64,000 nucleotides of DNA from positions 124,001-188,000 of the forward strand of contig NZ_JADIJC010000007.1 of the NCBI RefSeq assembly GCF_015278255.1. The letters run 5' to 3'. The DNA is from Microbacterium hibisci. Lineage in GTDB: Bacteria; Actinomycetota; Actinomycetes; Actinomycetales; Microbacteriaceae. Shown piece after piece: positions 34,425-42,383 of the stretch; position 1 is the stretch's first letter, and every line of letters begins with the position of its first letter. The position numbers and the translations under genes are program-made. The notes under the pieces were generated by a model. That model ran no database searches and was not told the DNA's origin. It worked only from the letters and a program-made list of their open reading frames with translations.

Positions 34425-35285
34425 GCGGGTGAAGACGGATGCCGAGGGCTTCGGCGACGGCGTGGCGTCGGCGTCGGTCGCGACCCGCGCGCCGCGCGCG
34501 AAGTCGTCGAGCTCGCGGCCCTCGGCGACCTTGGCCGGGTGCGGGCCCGCCGCCATGAGCCGGGGCAGCCATTCGGTCGGCAGCGGTGCGCGGGAGGCGG
34601 CGATCACGAGGTTGCCGAAGCGGCGCCCCTTGAGGGTCTGCACCTCGGCGAGCACGATGACGTTCTCCAGCACGGCCTGCACGGTGGCCACCTCGCGACG
34701 GGCGAAGGCCAGGCCGGCCCCGTCGGCGACGTTGACCAGCAGCACGCCGTCGGGCGCGAGGAACCGCGCGGCCTCGGTGAAGAACTCCACCGTGGTCAGG
34801 TGCGCGGGCGTCTGGGCGCCCGAGTACACGTCCGACACGACGAGGTCGGCGGCGCCGACGAGCGCGGCGGGCAGGCGGCCGAGGGTCTCGCGGGCGTCGC
34901 CGATCCGCACGCGGATCGACGCGCCGCGGGGGAGCGGCAGATTCTCGCGCACGATGTCCCACAGCGCCGGCTCGAGCTCGACGACCTGCTGACGCGAGCC
35001 CGGCCGGGTCGCCTCGATGTAGCGGGGAATCGTCAGGGCGCCCGCACCCAGGTGGATCGCCGTCAGCGGCTGCCCCGGCATCCGCAGTCGGTCGATCACC
35101 GCGCCCATGCGCGCGACGTATTCGAAGTGCAGGTGCGTCGGGTCGTCGAGGTCGACGTGCGACTGCGGCGTGCCGTCGACGTCGAGCTCCCACCCGCCGC
35201 CGAACGCCGAGGGCACGACGCGCGCGAGCGTTCCGTCGGACAGGCGCACGGAGGGGACGGATGCTTCCTGCCGCGCGCGTGCCAT
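34422..35285 (-). CDS. spermidine synthase-like methyltransferase-fold protein
   Basis: 287 residues from the ATG at 35285. Rossmann-like fold with the nucleotide motif IHLGAGALTIPRYIEATRPG, an acidic residue in VVELEPALWDIV, then RIGDARETL and VVSDVYSGAQTPAHLTTVEFF, the blocks shared by SpeE-type polyamine synthases. The N-terminal ~60 residues form the small beta region of that family. True polyamine synthases have a GGGxG motif and a conserved Asp pair that are only partly kept, so the substrate is uncertain. Confidence 0.78.
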   Translation of the reverse strand: MARARQEASVPSVRLSDGTLARVVPSAFGGGWELDVDGTPQSHVDLDDPTHLHFEYVARMGAVIDRLRMPGQPLTAIHLGAGALTIPRYIEATRPGSRQQVVELEPALWDIVRENLPLPRGASIRVRIGDARETLGRLPAALVGAADLVVSDVYSGAQTPAHLTTVEFFTEAARFLAPDGVLLVNVADGAGLAFARREVATVQAVLENVIVLAEVQTLKGRRFGNLVIAASRAPLPTEWLPRLMAAGPHPAKVAEGRELDDFARGARVATDADATPSPKPSASVFTR

Positions 35286-35446
35286 GATCCCCACGTTAGC
35301 CGCCCCCGCGGTGTCGGCCGGGCGCGTTTGACACTTCTGCCACGCCGCAGTGATGCGCGCTTCGCAGAACGCTGAGCCCACGGCATCCGTCACCTCCGAA
35401 ACCGAATCGAGACACAGGTGTAACCGACGAGAGCCCCGACCCCGGG

Positions 35447-35452
35447 TAGCGT
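35447..35452 (+). promoter_or_regulatory. possible -10 for the dipeptide ABC operon
   Basis: TAGCGT lies 91 bp before the ATG at 35544. A TTGACA-like sequence exists further upstream near 35329 but not at the right distance. Confidence 0.3.
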
Positions 35453-35543
35453 CGGAGCATCACACCCCGCTGAGGGCTTGCGCGCACCTCTGCTCCACGA
35501 CGATGTGCAGCGGAGCCCCCACGACCTGGAAGGTGCACAGCAC

Positions 35544-37217
35544 ATGCTCCACACTGCGAGAAGGCGCTGGCTCACCGGCGCCGCCGCGGTCGCCGTCGGC
35601 GCGATCGTCCTCACCGGCTGCGCGAGTCAGCGCGAAGACGGCGGCGGCGACGACAACGCGTCGGAAGATGTCGACTCGACCTTCATCTTCGGCGCCTCCG
35701 CCGAGATCTCCGGCCTCGACCCGGCGATGGCCAACGACGGCGAGACGTTCCGCGTCTCGCGCCAGATCTTCGAGGGACTCGTGGGCGTCGAGCCCGGCAC
35801 CGCGGACCCAGCACCCGGCCTCGCCGAGAGCTGGGACCAGTCGGAGGACGGCCTCGAGTACACGTTCACGCTGAAGGAGGGCGTGACGTTCCACGACGGC
35901 ACCGACTTCAACGCCGACGCCGTCTGCTTCAACTTCGACCGCATGAACAACTTCACCGGGGTCGCGGCCACCGAGAGCCTGTCGTACTACTGGGGCAAGC
36001 TCATGCGCGGCTACGCCGAGACGGGCACCTCGATCTACGGCGGCTGCGAGGCCACCAGCGACACCGAGGCGGTCATCACCCTGACGCAGCCGTTCGCCGG
36101 CTTCATCCCGGCGCTCTCGCTGCCGTCGTTCGCCATCCAGAGCCCCACCGCGCTCGAGGAGTACAGCGCCGACGAGGTCGGCGGCACCGCCGAGGCGCCC
36201 GTGCTCAGCGAGTACGCGCAGGGTCACCCGGTCGGCACCGGTCCCTTCAAGTTCGACGAATGGAACTCCGGCGAGTCGGTCACGCTGAGCGCGTACGAGG
36301 ACTACTGGGGCGAGCAGGGCCAGGTGCAGGAGATCATCTTCCAGGTGATCGGCGACACCACGGCGCGGCGCCAGGCGCTCGAGTCGGGCTCGATCGACGG
36401 CTACGACCTCGTCGCGCCGGCCGACCTCGGAGCTCTCGAAGAGGCCGGGTTCAACCTGGTGAACCGCGAGGCGTTCAACATCCTCTATCTCGCCATGAAC
36501 CAGGCGGTGCCGGAGCTCGCCGACATCCGCGTGCGCCAGGCGATCGCGCATGCGATCGACAAGGAGCAGCTGGTCGCGCAGATCCTCCCCGAGGGCACCG
36601 AGGTGGCGCGCGAGTTCATGCCGCCCGTCGTCATCGGCTGGAACGAGGACGTCACCACCTACGAGTACGACCCCGAGGCGGCCACCGCGCTGCTCGCAGA
36701 GGCGGGCTACACCGAGGCGAACCCGCTGACGCTGCAGTTCAACTACCCCGTCAACGTGTCGCGGCCGTACATGCCGAACCCGGAGCAGATCTACACCAAC
36801 CTGGCGTCGCAGCTCGAGGCGGTCGGGATCACGCTGACGCCGGTCGGCGAGGATTGGAACCCCACCTACCTCGACCGCATCCAGGGCGGCTCCGACCACG
36901 GCATCCACCTGCTCGGCTGGACGGGCGACTACAACGACCCCGACAACTTCGTCGGGACGTTCTTCGCCAGCCCGGGCAACGAGTGGGGCTTCACGAACGA
37001 CGAGCTCACCGCCGCGCTGACCGAGGCCCGCGGCCTCGCGAGCGAGGAGGAGCAGGAGTCCGCCTACGCCGCGGTCAACGAGCAGATCATGCAGTACCTG
37101 CCGGGCATCCCGCTGGCGCACCCGGTCCCGACGCTCGCCTTCGCCGAGCGCGTGACCTCGTACCCCGCCAGCCCGGTGCAGGACGAGGTGTACAACATGG
37201 TGGAGCTCAGCGAGTAA
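35544..37217 (+). CDS. peptide-type ABC transporter substrate-binding lipoprotein (SBP_bac_5)
   Basis: 557 residues from the ATG at 35544. The basic n-region and hydrophobic core end in IVLTGC with the lipidated Cys at 26, followed by an acidic linker. The mature part is a family-5 solute-binding protein: SGLDPAMANDGETFRVSRQIFEGLVGVEP near the N terminus and GTGPFKFDEWNSGESVTLSAYEDYWG in the centre. Binds oligopeptides, dipeptides or, in some members, nickel or other ligands. Next to 5-oxoprolinase genes, a pyroglutamyl or glutamine-rich peptide is a possible ligand (inference). Followed by a strong hairpin, then the two permease genes. Confidence 0.93.
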   Translation: MLHTARRRWLTGAAAVAVGAIVLTGCASQREDGGGDDNASEDVDSTFIFGASAEISGLDPAMANDGETFRVSRQIFEGLVGVEPGTADPAPGLAESWDQSEDGLEYTFTLKEGVTFHDGTDFNADAVCFNFDRMNNFTGVAATESLSYYWGKLMRGYAETGTSIYGGCEATSDTEAVITLTQPFAGFIPALSLPSFAIQSPTALEEYSADEVGGTAEAPVLSEYAQGHPVGTGPFKFDEWNSGESVTLSAYEDYWGEQGQVQEIIFQVIGDTTARRQALESGSIDGYDLVAPADLGALEEAGFNLVNREAFNILYLAMNQAVPELADIRVRQAIAHAIDKEQLVAQILPEGTEVAREFMPPVVIGWNEDVTTYEYDPEAATALLAEAGYTEANPLTLQFNYPVNVSRPYMPNPEQIYTNLASQLEAVGITLTPVGEDWNPTYLDRIQGGSDHGIHLLGWTGDYNDPDNFVGTFFASPGNEWGFTNDELTAALTEARGLASEEEQESAYAAVNEQIMQYLPGIPLAHPVPTLAFAERVTSYPASPVQDEVYNMVELSE

Positions 37218-37225
37218 CGCCGAGA

Positions 37226-37269
37226 ACGGATGCCGCTGCCGACGCGCGATCGTCGGCAGCGGCATCCGT
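37226..37269 (+). terminator. 19-bp stem between binding-protein and permease genes
   Basis: ACGGATGCCGCTGCCGAC (37226-37243) pairs perfectly with 37252-37269, plus one inner pair. A hairpin in this place often stabilises the abundant binding-protein mRNA and attenuates permease expression. Confidence 0.75.
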
Positions 37270-37321
37270 CACCTCCGACCGCTCGCCCGCGACCGTCGTC
37301 GCCTCTTCCGGAGAACTCCAC

Positions 37322-38326
37322 GTGCTACGCACCATCGGGAGCAGACTGCTCCTGCTGATACCGACCCTGTTCGGCCTGTCCATCCTGCTGTTCCTGTGGG
37401 TCCGGGCGCTGCCCGGCGGGCCCGCCGTCGCCCTGCTCGGCGAGCGTGCGACGCCCGAGGCGGTCGAGCAGATCAACGAGCAATACGGCTTCAACGAGCC
37501 GCTCATCGTCCAGTACTTCACGTGGCTCGGGCAGCTGCTGCAGGGTGACTTCGGCACGTCGCTGCAGACGCGCCAGCCGGTCCTCGAGGAGTTCGCGCAG
37601 CGTCTTCCCGCCACGATCGAGCTCAGCATCTTCGCGATCATCCTCGCGGTGGGGCTCGGCATCCCGCTCGGCTACCTCGCCGCGCGCCGCCACGGCAGGG
37701 CGTCCGACCATTTCCTCGTCGGCGCGAGCCTCCTCGGCATCACGATCCCGGTCTTCTTCCTCGCCTTCATGCTGAAGTGGGTCTTCGCCGTCCAGCTCGG
37801 CTGGCTGCCGTCGGAGGGCCGTCAGGACCCCCGCCTCGACGCGACCCACTACACGGGCTTCTACGTGCTCGACGGCATCCTCACCGGCGAGTGGGACGCC
37901 GCGTGGGACGCGTTCCTGCACCTGATCCTCCCCGGGATCGCCCTGGCATCCATCCCCCTCGCGATCATCGTGCGCATCACGCGCGCGTCGGTGCTCGAGG
38001 TGCAGAACTCGGACTACGTGCGCACCGGCATGGCCAAGGGCATCCCGCGCTCGACGATCCGGTCACGGTTCATCCTGCGCAACGCGATGCTGCCGGTCAT
38101 CACCACGATCGGCCTGCAGGTGGGCCTGCTCATCTCGGGCGCGGTCCTCACCGAGACGGTGTTCGCGTTCCCCGGCATCGGCTCGTTCCTGGCACGCGCC
38201 ATCTTCACGCGCGACTATCCGGTGCTGCAGGGCTTCATCATCTTCATCGCGATCGGCTACGCCCTGATCAACCTGGCGGTCGACGTGTCGTACAGCTTCA
38301 TCGACCCGAGAGTGAGGGTCTCATGA
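37322..38326 (+). CDS. dppB: ABC transporter permease, DppB/OppB type
   Basis: 334 residues from the GTG at 37322. Starts VLRTIGSRLLLLIPTLFGLSILLFLW, the usual first membrane segment, with GxPAVALLGERATPEAVEQI following in the periplasmic region. The transport-inner-membrane loop is YVRTGMAKGIPRSTIRSRFILRNAMLPV. Six membrane segments expected. Its stop overlaps the ATG of the next permease. Confidence 0.95.
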   Translation: MLRTIGSRLLLLIPTLFGLSILLFLWVRALPGGPAVALLGERATPEAVEQINEQYGFNEPLIVQYFTWLGQLLQGDFGTSLQTRQPVLEEFAQRLPATIELSIFAIILAVGLGIPLGYLAARRHGRASDHFLVGASLLGITIPVFFLAFMLKWVFAVQLGWLPSEGRQDPRLDATHYTGFYVLDGILTGEWDAAWDAFLHLILPGIALASIPLAIIVRITRASVLEVQNSDYVRTGMAKGIPRSTIRSRFILRNAMLPVITTIGLQVGLLISGAVLTETVFAFPGIGSFLARAIFTRDYPVLQGFIIFIAIGYALINLAVDVSYSFIDPRVRVS

Positions 38327-39285
38327 CATCCGCGATGCTTCCCCCCGCCCCCAGCGGCGGCCCCGTCGACGACACCTCCGTCGACGACAAGGAGCTGCTC
38401 GCCGCGAAGACCGCGGGCGGCGGCTTCTGGCGCGACGTGTTCCGCCGCCTGCGCCGCAACCCCAGCGCGTGGGTGGGCGGCGCGATCATCGCCCTGCTCG
38501 TGCTGGTCGCGATCCTCGCGCCCTGGCTGGCGCCCTACGGCCCCACAGAACTGCCCGGCCAGCGCTACATCACGCCGACGCACATCCCCGGCCCCGGCGA
38601 GATCCCCGAGTTCCCGCTGGGCCTGGACCGCTTCGGCGGCGACGTGCTGTCCAAGCTGATCTGGGGCGCGCGGGCGACGCTGATCATCGGCGTCGTGTCG
38701 ACCGCGATCGGTCTCGTCGGCGGCATGATCCTCGGCTTCCTGTGCGGCATGTTCGGCGGGTGGGTCGACACCCTCATCATGCGCATCGTCGACATCCTGC
38801 TGTCGGTCCCGTCGCTGCTGCTCGCGGTGTCGGTGGCGGCGATCCTCGGTCAGACCCAGGCGTCGCTCATGATCGCCATCGGCGTCGCGCAGGTGCCCAT
38901 CTTCGCGCGCCTGCTCCGCGCGTCGATGCTGCAGCAGCGCAGCGCCGACTACGTGCTGTCGGCCCAGACGCTCGGACTCGGGCGCGGCAAGATCACGATG
39001 AGCCACGTGCTGCCGAACGCCGTCGGGCCGGTCATCGTGCAGGCCACGCTGTCGCTCGCGACCGCGGTGATCGAGGCGGCCGCCCTGTCGTACCTCGGCC
39101 TCGGCGGCGACGTGCCGCAGACCGCCGAGTGGGGGCGCATGCTCACGTACGCGCAGCTCGAGCTCGCCGTCGCGCCGTGGCTGGCGTTCCTCCCGGGCGT
39201 CTGCATCACCGTGACGGCACTCGGCTTCACGCTGTTCGGCGAGGCCCTGCGCGAAGCCATGGACCCCCGCACCCGAGCCCGCTGA
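38323..39285 (+). CDS. dppC: ABC transporter permease, DppC/OppC type
   Basis: 320 residues. N-terminal cytoplasmic tail, then FRRLRRNPSAWVGGAIIALLVLVAILAPWLAPYGP (OppC_N plus first membrane segment). PLGLDRFGGDVLSKLIWGARATL is the family signature and YVLSAQTLGLGRGKITMSHVLPNAVGP is the ATPase-contact loop. Partner of the DppB-like subunit; the ATPases are encoded on the opposite strand immediately beyond. Confidence 0.95.
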   Translation: MTSAMLPPAPSGGPVDDTSVDDKELLAAKTAGGGFWRDVFRRLRRNPSAWVGGAIIALLVLVAILAPWLAPYGPTELPGQRYITPTHIPGPGEIPEFPLGLDRFGGDVLSKLIWGARATLIIGVVSTAIGLVGGMILGFLCGMFGGWVDTLIMRIVDILLSVPSLLLAVSVAAILGQTQASLMIAIGVAQVPIFARLLRASMLQQRSADYVLSAQTLGLGRGKITMSHVLPNAVGPVIVQATLSLATAVIEAAALSYLGLGGDVPQTAEWGRMLTYAQLELAVAPWLAFLPGVCITVTALGFTLFGEALREAMDPRTRAR

Positions 39286-39319
39286 CGAGGCCGGGCGGAG
39301 CAGCCGTTCCGCCGGTCCG

Positions 39320-39400
39320 CTTCACCGCGAGACTCCAACGGGGCGCCGAGACTGCACCTGCGGGCTGAGGTCTCGGCGCCCCGTTGAAGTCTCGGTGAAG
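39320..39400. terminator. giant bidirectional palindrome between convergent transporter genes
   Basis: 39320-39352 and 39370-39400 form a stem of about 31 pairs with one mismatch and a 2-nt bulge, around a 17-nt loop. It lies between the dppC-like stop (39285) and the ATPase stop (39478). Confidence 0.8.
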
Positions 39401-39477
39401 AACGGGAGGCGACGGGAGGCCGCGGCGACGGGCGCGGGGAGGACGGGAAGGATGTCGCAGGGCGGCGCTCGTCCGGA

Positions 39478-41283
39478 TCAGACGGCGATGTCGAGCTCGT
39501 TGCCGGGGATCGAGGCGAGGAGTCGCCGCGTGTACGGGTCGCGCGGGTTGGTGAAGATCTCCTCGGACGAGGCCGCCTCCACGAGCCGGCCGTCCTTCAT
39601 GACGCACACGTAGTCGCTGATGAGACGCACCACGGCGAGGTCGTGCGAGATGAAGAGGTAGCTGAGGCCGTACTCGCGCTGCAGGTCGCGCAGGAGCGTC
39701 AGCACCTGGTCCTGCACCAGCACATCCAGAGCCGAGACGGGCTCGTCGCAGACGATGAGGTCGGGGGAGAGGGCGAGCGCCCGCGCGATCGCCACCCGCT
39801 GGCGCTGCCCGCCCGACAGCTCCGACGGGTAGCGCCGCAGCATCGTCTGGGGCAGAGCCACGTCGTCGAGCAGCGTGCGCACCCGCGCCGCGCGCTCCTT
39901 GGCGTTTCCGCGCTTGTAGAACTCCAGCGGCTCGGAGATGATGCGCTCGATCGAGAACATCGGGTTGAGCGACGAATAGGGGTCCTGGAAGATCGGCTGC
40001 ACGCGCTGCCGGAAGAGCTTGAGGTCGCGGCCCTTGAGCGCGGCGACATCCTGGCCGTCGAACCGGATGGTGCCGCTCGTGGGCTCGACGACCCGCAGCA
40101 TCATGCGGGCCGTCGTCGTCTTGCCCGACCCCGACTCGCCCACGATCGCGACGGTCTCGCCGCGCGGGATCGAGAACGACACGTCCTGCACCGCGGCGAA
40201 GTCGTCCTTGCTCCCGCGCACCTTGTAGATCTTCGTCAGGCCCTCGACCTCGACGATGCTGTCGGGAGCGGATGCCTCGGCCCCCGGTGCGTCTGGGGCC
40301 GCGGGCTCGTCGGCCCGGGGCGCGGTGACGGCGGCGGGTGCGGCATCCGTCCGCCCCTCCGCGGCGGCCTCCGTGGGCTCGCCGTCCGGTGTCGCGGCCG
40401 GTGCGATGTCGGGTGCGGGAGCGGCCGGGGCGGTCGTGCGGAACACCTCGGGCCGCAGGCGCACGGCCGCGACCGACGGGGCCGCCTTGACGAGGGCCTG
40501 GGTGTACGGGTGCTGCGGATCCTCGAGGATCTGCCGGGCCGGGCCCTGCTCGACGATCCGGCCGCGGTTCATCACGATGACGCGCGAAGCGCGCTCGGCC
40601 GCGAGACCGAGGTCGTGCGTGATGAGCATGACCGACGTGCCGCGCTCGCTCGTCATGCGCTCGAGCTGGTCGAGGATCGTCTTCTGCACGGTGACGTCGA
40701 GCGCGCTGGTGGGCTCGTCGGCGATCAGCAGCTTCGGGTCGCACGCCAGCCCGATCGCGATGAGCGCGCGCTGGCGCATGCCGCCCGAGAACTCGTGGGG
40801 GTACTGCTTGGCCCGATCGGCGGCGTTCGGCAGGCCGGCGGCCGCGAGCGTCTCGACGACCTTGCGATCGACGTCCTTGCGGGTGGCGAGGTCGTGGGCG
40901 AGCAGCGTCTCGGCGATCTGGGTGCCGATCTTCGTGACCGGGTTGAGGTTCGACATCGGGTCCTGCGGCACCAGGCCGATCGAGCGGCCGCGGATGCTGC
41001 GCATCCGGCTCTCGGGCGCGCCCGCCAGGTCCTCGCCCTCGAAGAGGATGCTGCCCTGCGTCACCTTGCCGTTGCCCGGCAGCAGGCCGATCACGGCCAT
41101 CGCGGTGGTGGACTTGCCCGAGCCCGACTCGCCGACGATCGCCAGTGTCTCGCCGGCGGCGAGGTCGAGGTCGACGCCCTCGACGGCGTGCACCGGACCG
41201 TCGATGGTCTGGAACTCGACGGCGACGTCGCGGACCTGGAGCAGCGGCGATCCGGCCGCGAGACGTTCGGTGGTTCGGGCCAT
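39478..41283 (-). CDS. fused dual ATPase of a peptide ABC transporter (DppD-DppF)
   Basis: 601 residues from the ATG at 41283; an ATG three codons upstream (41292) is possible. Two complete ATPase domains: Walker A GESGSGKST at 51-59 with signature FSGGMRQRALIA, and a second Walker A GESGSGKTT near 380-389 with signature LSGGQRQRVAIA. Each has a Walker B (LLIADEPTSALD, LIVCDEPVSALD). They are joined by an Ala/Pro/Glu-rich linker of ~80 residues. Each first domain ends in the oligopeptide-transporter C-terminal region (HPYTQALVKAAP, DPYTRRLLASIP). Convergent to the permease genes, so expressed from its own promoter. Confidence 0.95.
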   Translation of the reverse strand: MARTTERLAAGSPLLQVRDVAVEFQTIDGPVHAVEGVDLDLAAGETLAIVGESGSGKSTTAMAVIGLLPGNGKVTQGSILFEGEDLAGAPESRMRSIRGRSIGLVPQDPMSNLNPVTKIGTQIAETLLAHDLATRKDVDRKVVETLAAAGLPNAADRAKQYPHEFSGGMRQRALIAIGLACDPKLLIADEPTSALDVTVQKTILDQLERMTSERGTSVMLITHDLGLAAERASRVIVMNRGRIVEQGPARQILEDPQHPYTQALVKAAPSVAAVRLRPEVFRTTAPAAPAPDIAPAATPDGEPTEAAAEGRTDAAPAAVTAPRADEPAAPDAPGAEASAPDSIVEVEGLTKIYKVRGSKDDFAAVQDVSFSIPRGETVAIVGESGSGKTTTARMMLRVVEPTSGTIRFDGQDVAALKGRDLKLFRQRVQPIFQDPYSSLNPMFSIERIISEPLEFYKRGNAKERAARVRTLLDDVALPQTMLRRYPSELSGGQRQRVAIARALALSPDLIVCDEPVSALDVLVQDQVLTLLRDLQREYGLSYLFISHDLAVVRLISDYVCVMKDGRLVEAASSEEIFTNPRDPYTRRLLASIPGNELDIAV

Positions 41284-41397
41284 GGGGTCCATCCTGCACG
41301 TCGGCGCCCTTTCGCGCACCGGTGCGGGGTCAGCCTTTACGGATCCGTAACGCGCGGCGGCCTCGGCTGCGCAATCTGCTCCCGACCTCCCTCCCGA

Positions 41398-41484
41398 GTG
41401 CCGAAAACCTGGTCGGAGACGAGACGCGCCGTGTTGCGGCATCCGTCGCCGGCGTGTCGCGGTGACCGACCAGGTTCTCGGCAC
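41398..41484. repeat. interrupted palindrome, family A
   Basis: GTGCCGAAAACCTGGTCGG (41398-41416) pairs with 41466-41484 with one mismatch; the inner arms 41423-41431 and 41450-41458 pair with one mismatch. Lies in the 262-bp divergent gap 41284-41545. Closely related to the element at 12114. Confidence 0.8.
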
Positions 41485-41533
41485 CTGCTCCAGAGGCCGA
41501 GCCGAGGCCCGCGAGTCGTCGCGGGACGCGCAG

Positions 41534-41539
41534 TAGCGT
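41534..41539 (+). promoter_or_regulatory. leaderless -10 for pxpA
   Basis: TAGCGT ends six bases before the ATG at 41546, with no ribosome site between. Confidence 0.5.
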
Positions 41540-41545
41540 GGTCGC

Positions 41546-42301
41546 ATGGCGGCGATCGACCTCAACGCGGACCTCGGCGAGACGGTCGACGGCGTGCCGA
41601 CGGCCGACGACGAGGCGATGTTCGCGGTTATCTCCAGCGCCAACGTCGCGTGCGGCGGGCACGCCGGCGACACCGCGTCGATGCGCGCCGCGGTCGAGCG
41701 GGCGACCCGCTTCGGGGTCGCTGTCGGAGCTCACCCCTCCTACCCCGACCGCGAGAACTTCGGCCGGGTCGCCGTGGCGATGGACACGGCCGATCTGTCG
41801 GCCGAGGTCGCCGCGCAGCTCGACGCGCTGTGCGCCGCCGGCGCCGACCTCCGCTACGTGAAGCCGCACGGTGCGCTGTACCACGCGGTCACCCGCGACC
41901 GGGCTCAGGCCGACGCCGTCGCTCGCGCCGTCGCCGATCTGTCCGCGCGGCTCGGGCGGCCGCTGCCCGTGCTGGGCCTTCACGGCGAGATCGCGCGGGC
42001 CGCGGCATCCGTCGGCCTGCCGTTCGTGCAGGAGGCGTTCCTCGACCGCGGCTATCTGCCGGACGGCTCGCTGGTGCCCCGCGCGCAGGCCGGCGCTCTG
42101 CTCGACGATCCCGGCGTCGTGGCCGCGCGCGCCGTGCGCCTCGCACGGGAAGGCGTGGTGGAGGCGGTCGACGGCACGGTGGTGGGGGCGGATGCCGCTT
42201 CCCTGTGCGTGCACGGAGACTCGCCGTCCGCCGTTGCCATGGCACGCGCCGTGCGGGCAGCGCTCGATGCGGCGGGTGTCGAGGTGCGGGCGCCGTGGTG
42301 A
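41546..42301 (+). CDS. pxpA: 5-oxoprolinase subunit A (LamB/YcsF family)
   Basis: 251 residues. Family motifs DLNADLGE at the N terminus, SANVACGGHAGD (~32-43) and GAHPSYPDRENFGR (~65-78). PxpA with PxpB and PxpC forms the ATP-dependent 5-oxoprolinase that opens pyroglutamate to glutamate in bacteria. The pxpBC fusion starts 82 bp downstream on the same strand. The protein is complete and of normal length. Confidence 0.95.
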   Translation: MAAIDLNADLGETVDGVPTADDEAMFAVISSANVACGGHAGDTASMRAAVERATRFGVAVGAHPSYPDRENFGRVAVAMDTADLSAEVAAQLDALCAAGADLRYVKPHGALYHAVTRDRAQADAVARAVADLSARLGRPLPVLGLHGEIARAAASVGLPFVQEAFLDRGYLPDGSLVPRAQAGALLDDPGVVAARAVRLAREGVVEAVDGTVVGADAASLCVHGDSPSAVAMARAVRAALDAAGVEVRAPW

Positions 42302-42383
42302 GCCGGACGGCCCTGGCGGGCGCGGTCGGTGCGATCGATCGTCGGTGTACCGCGATTCCGGGCGGTGCGGCGGTGCGGCGGTG

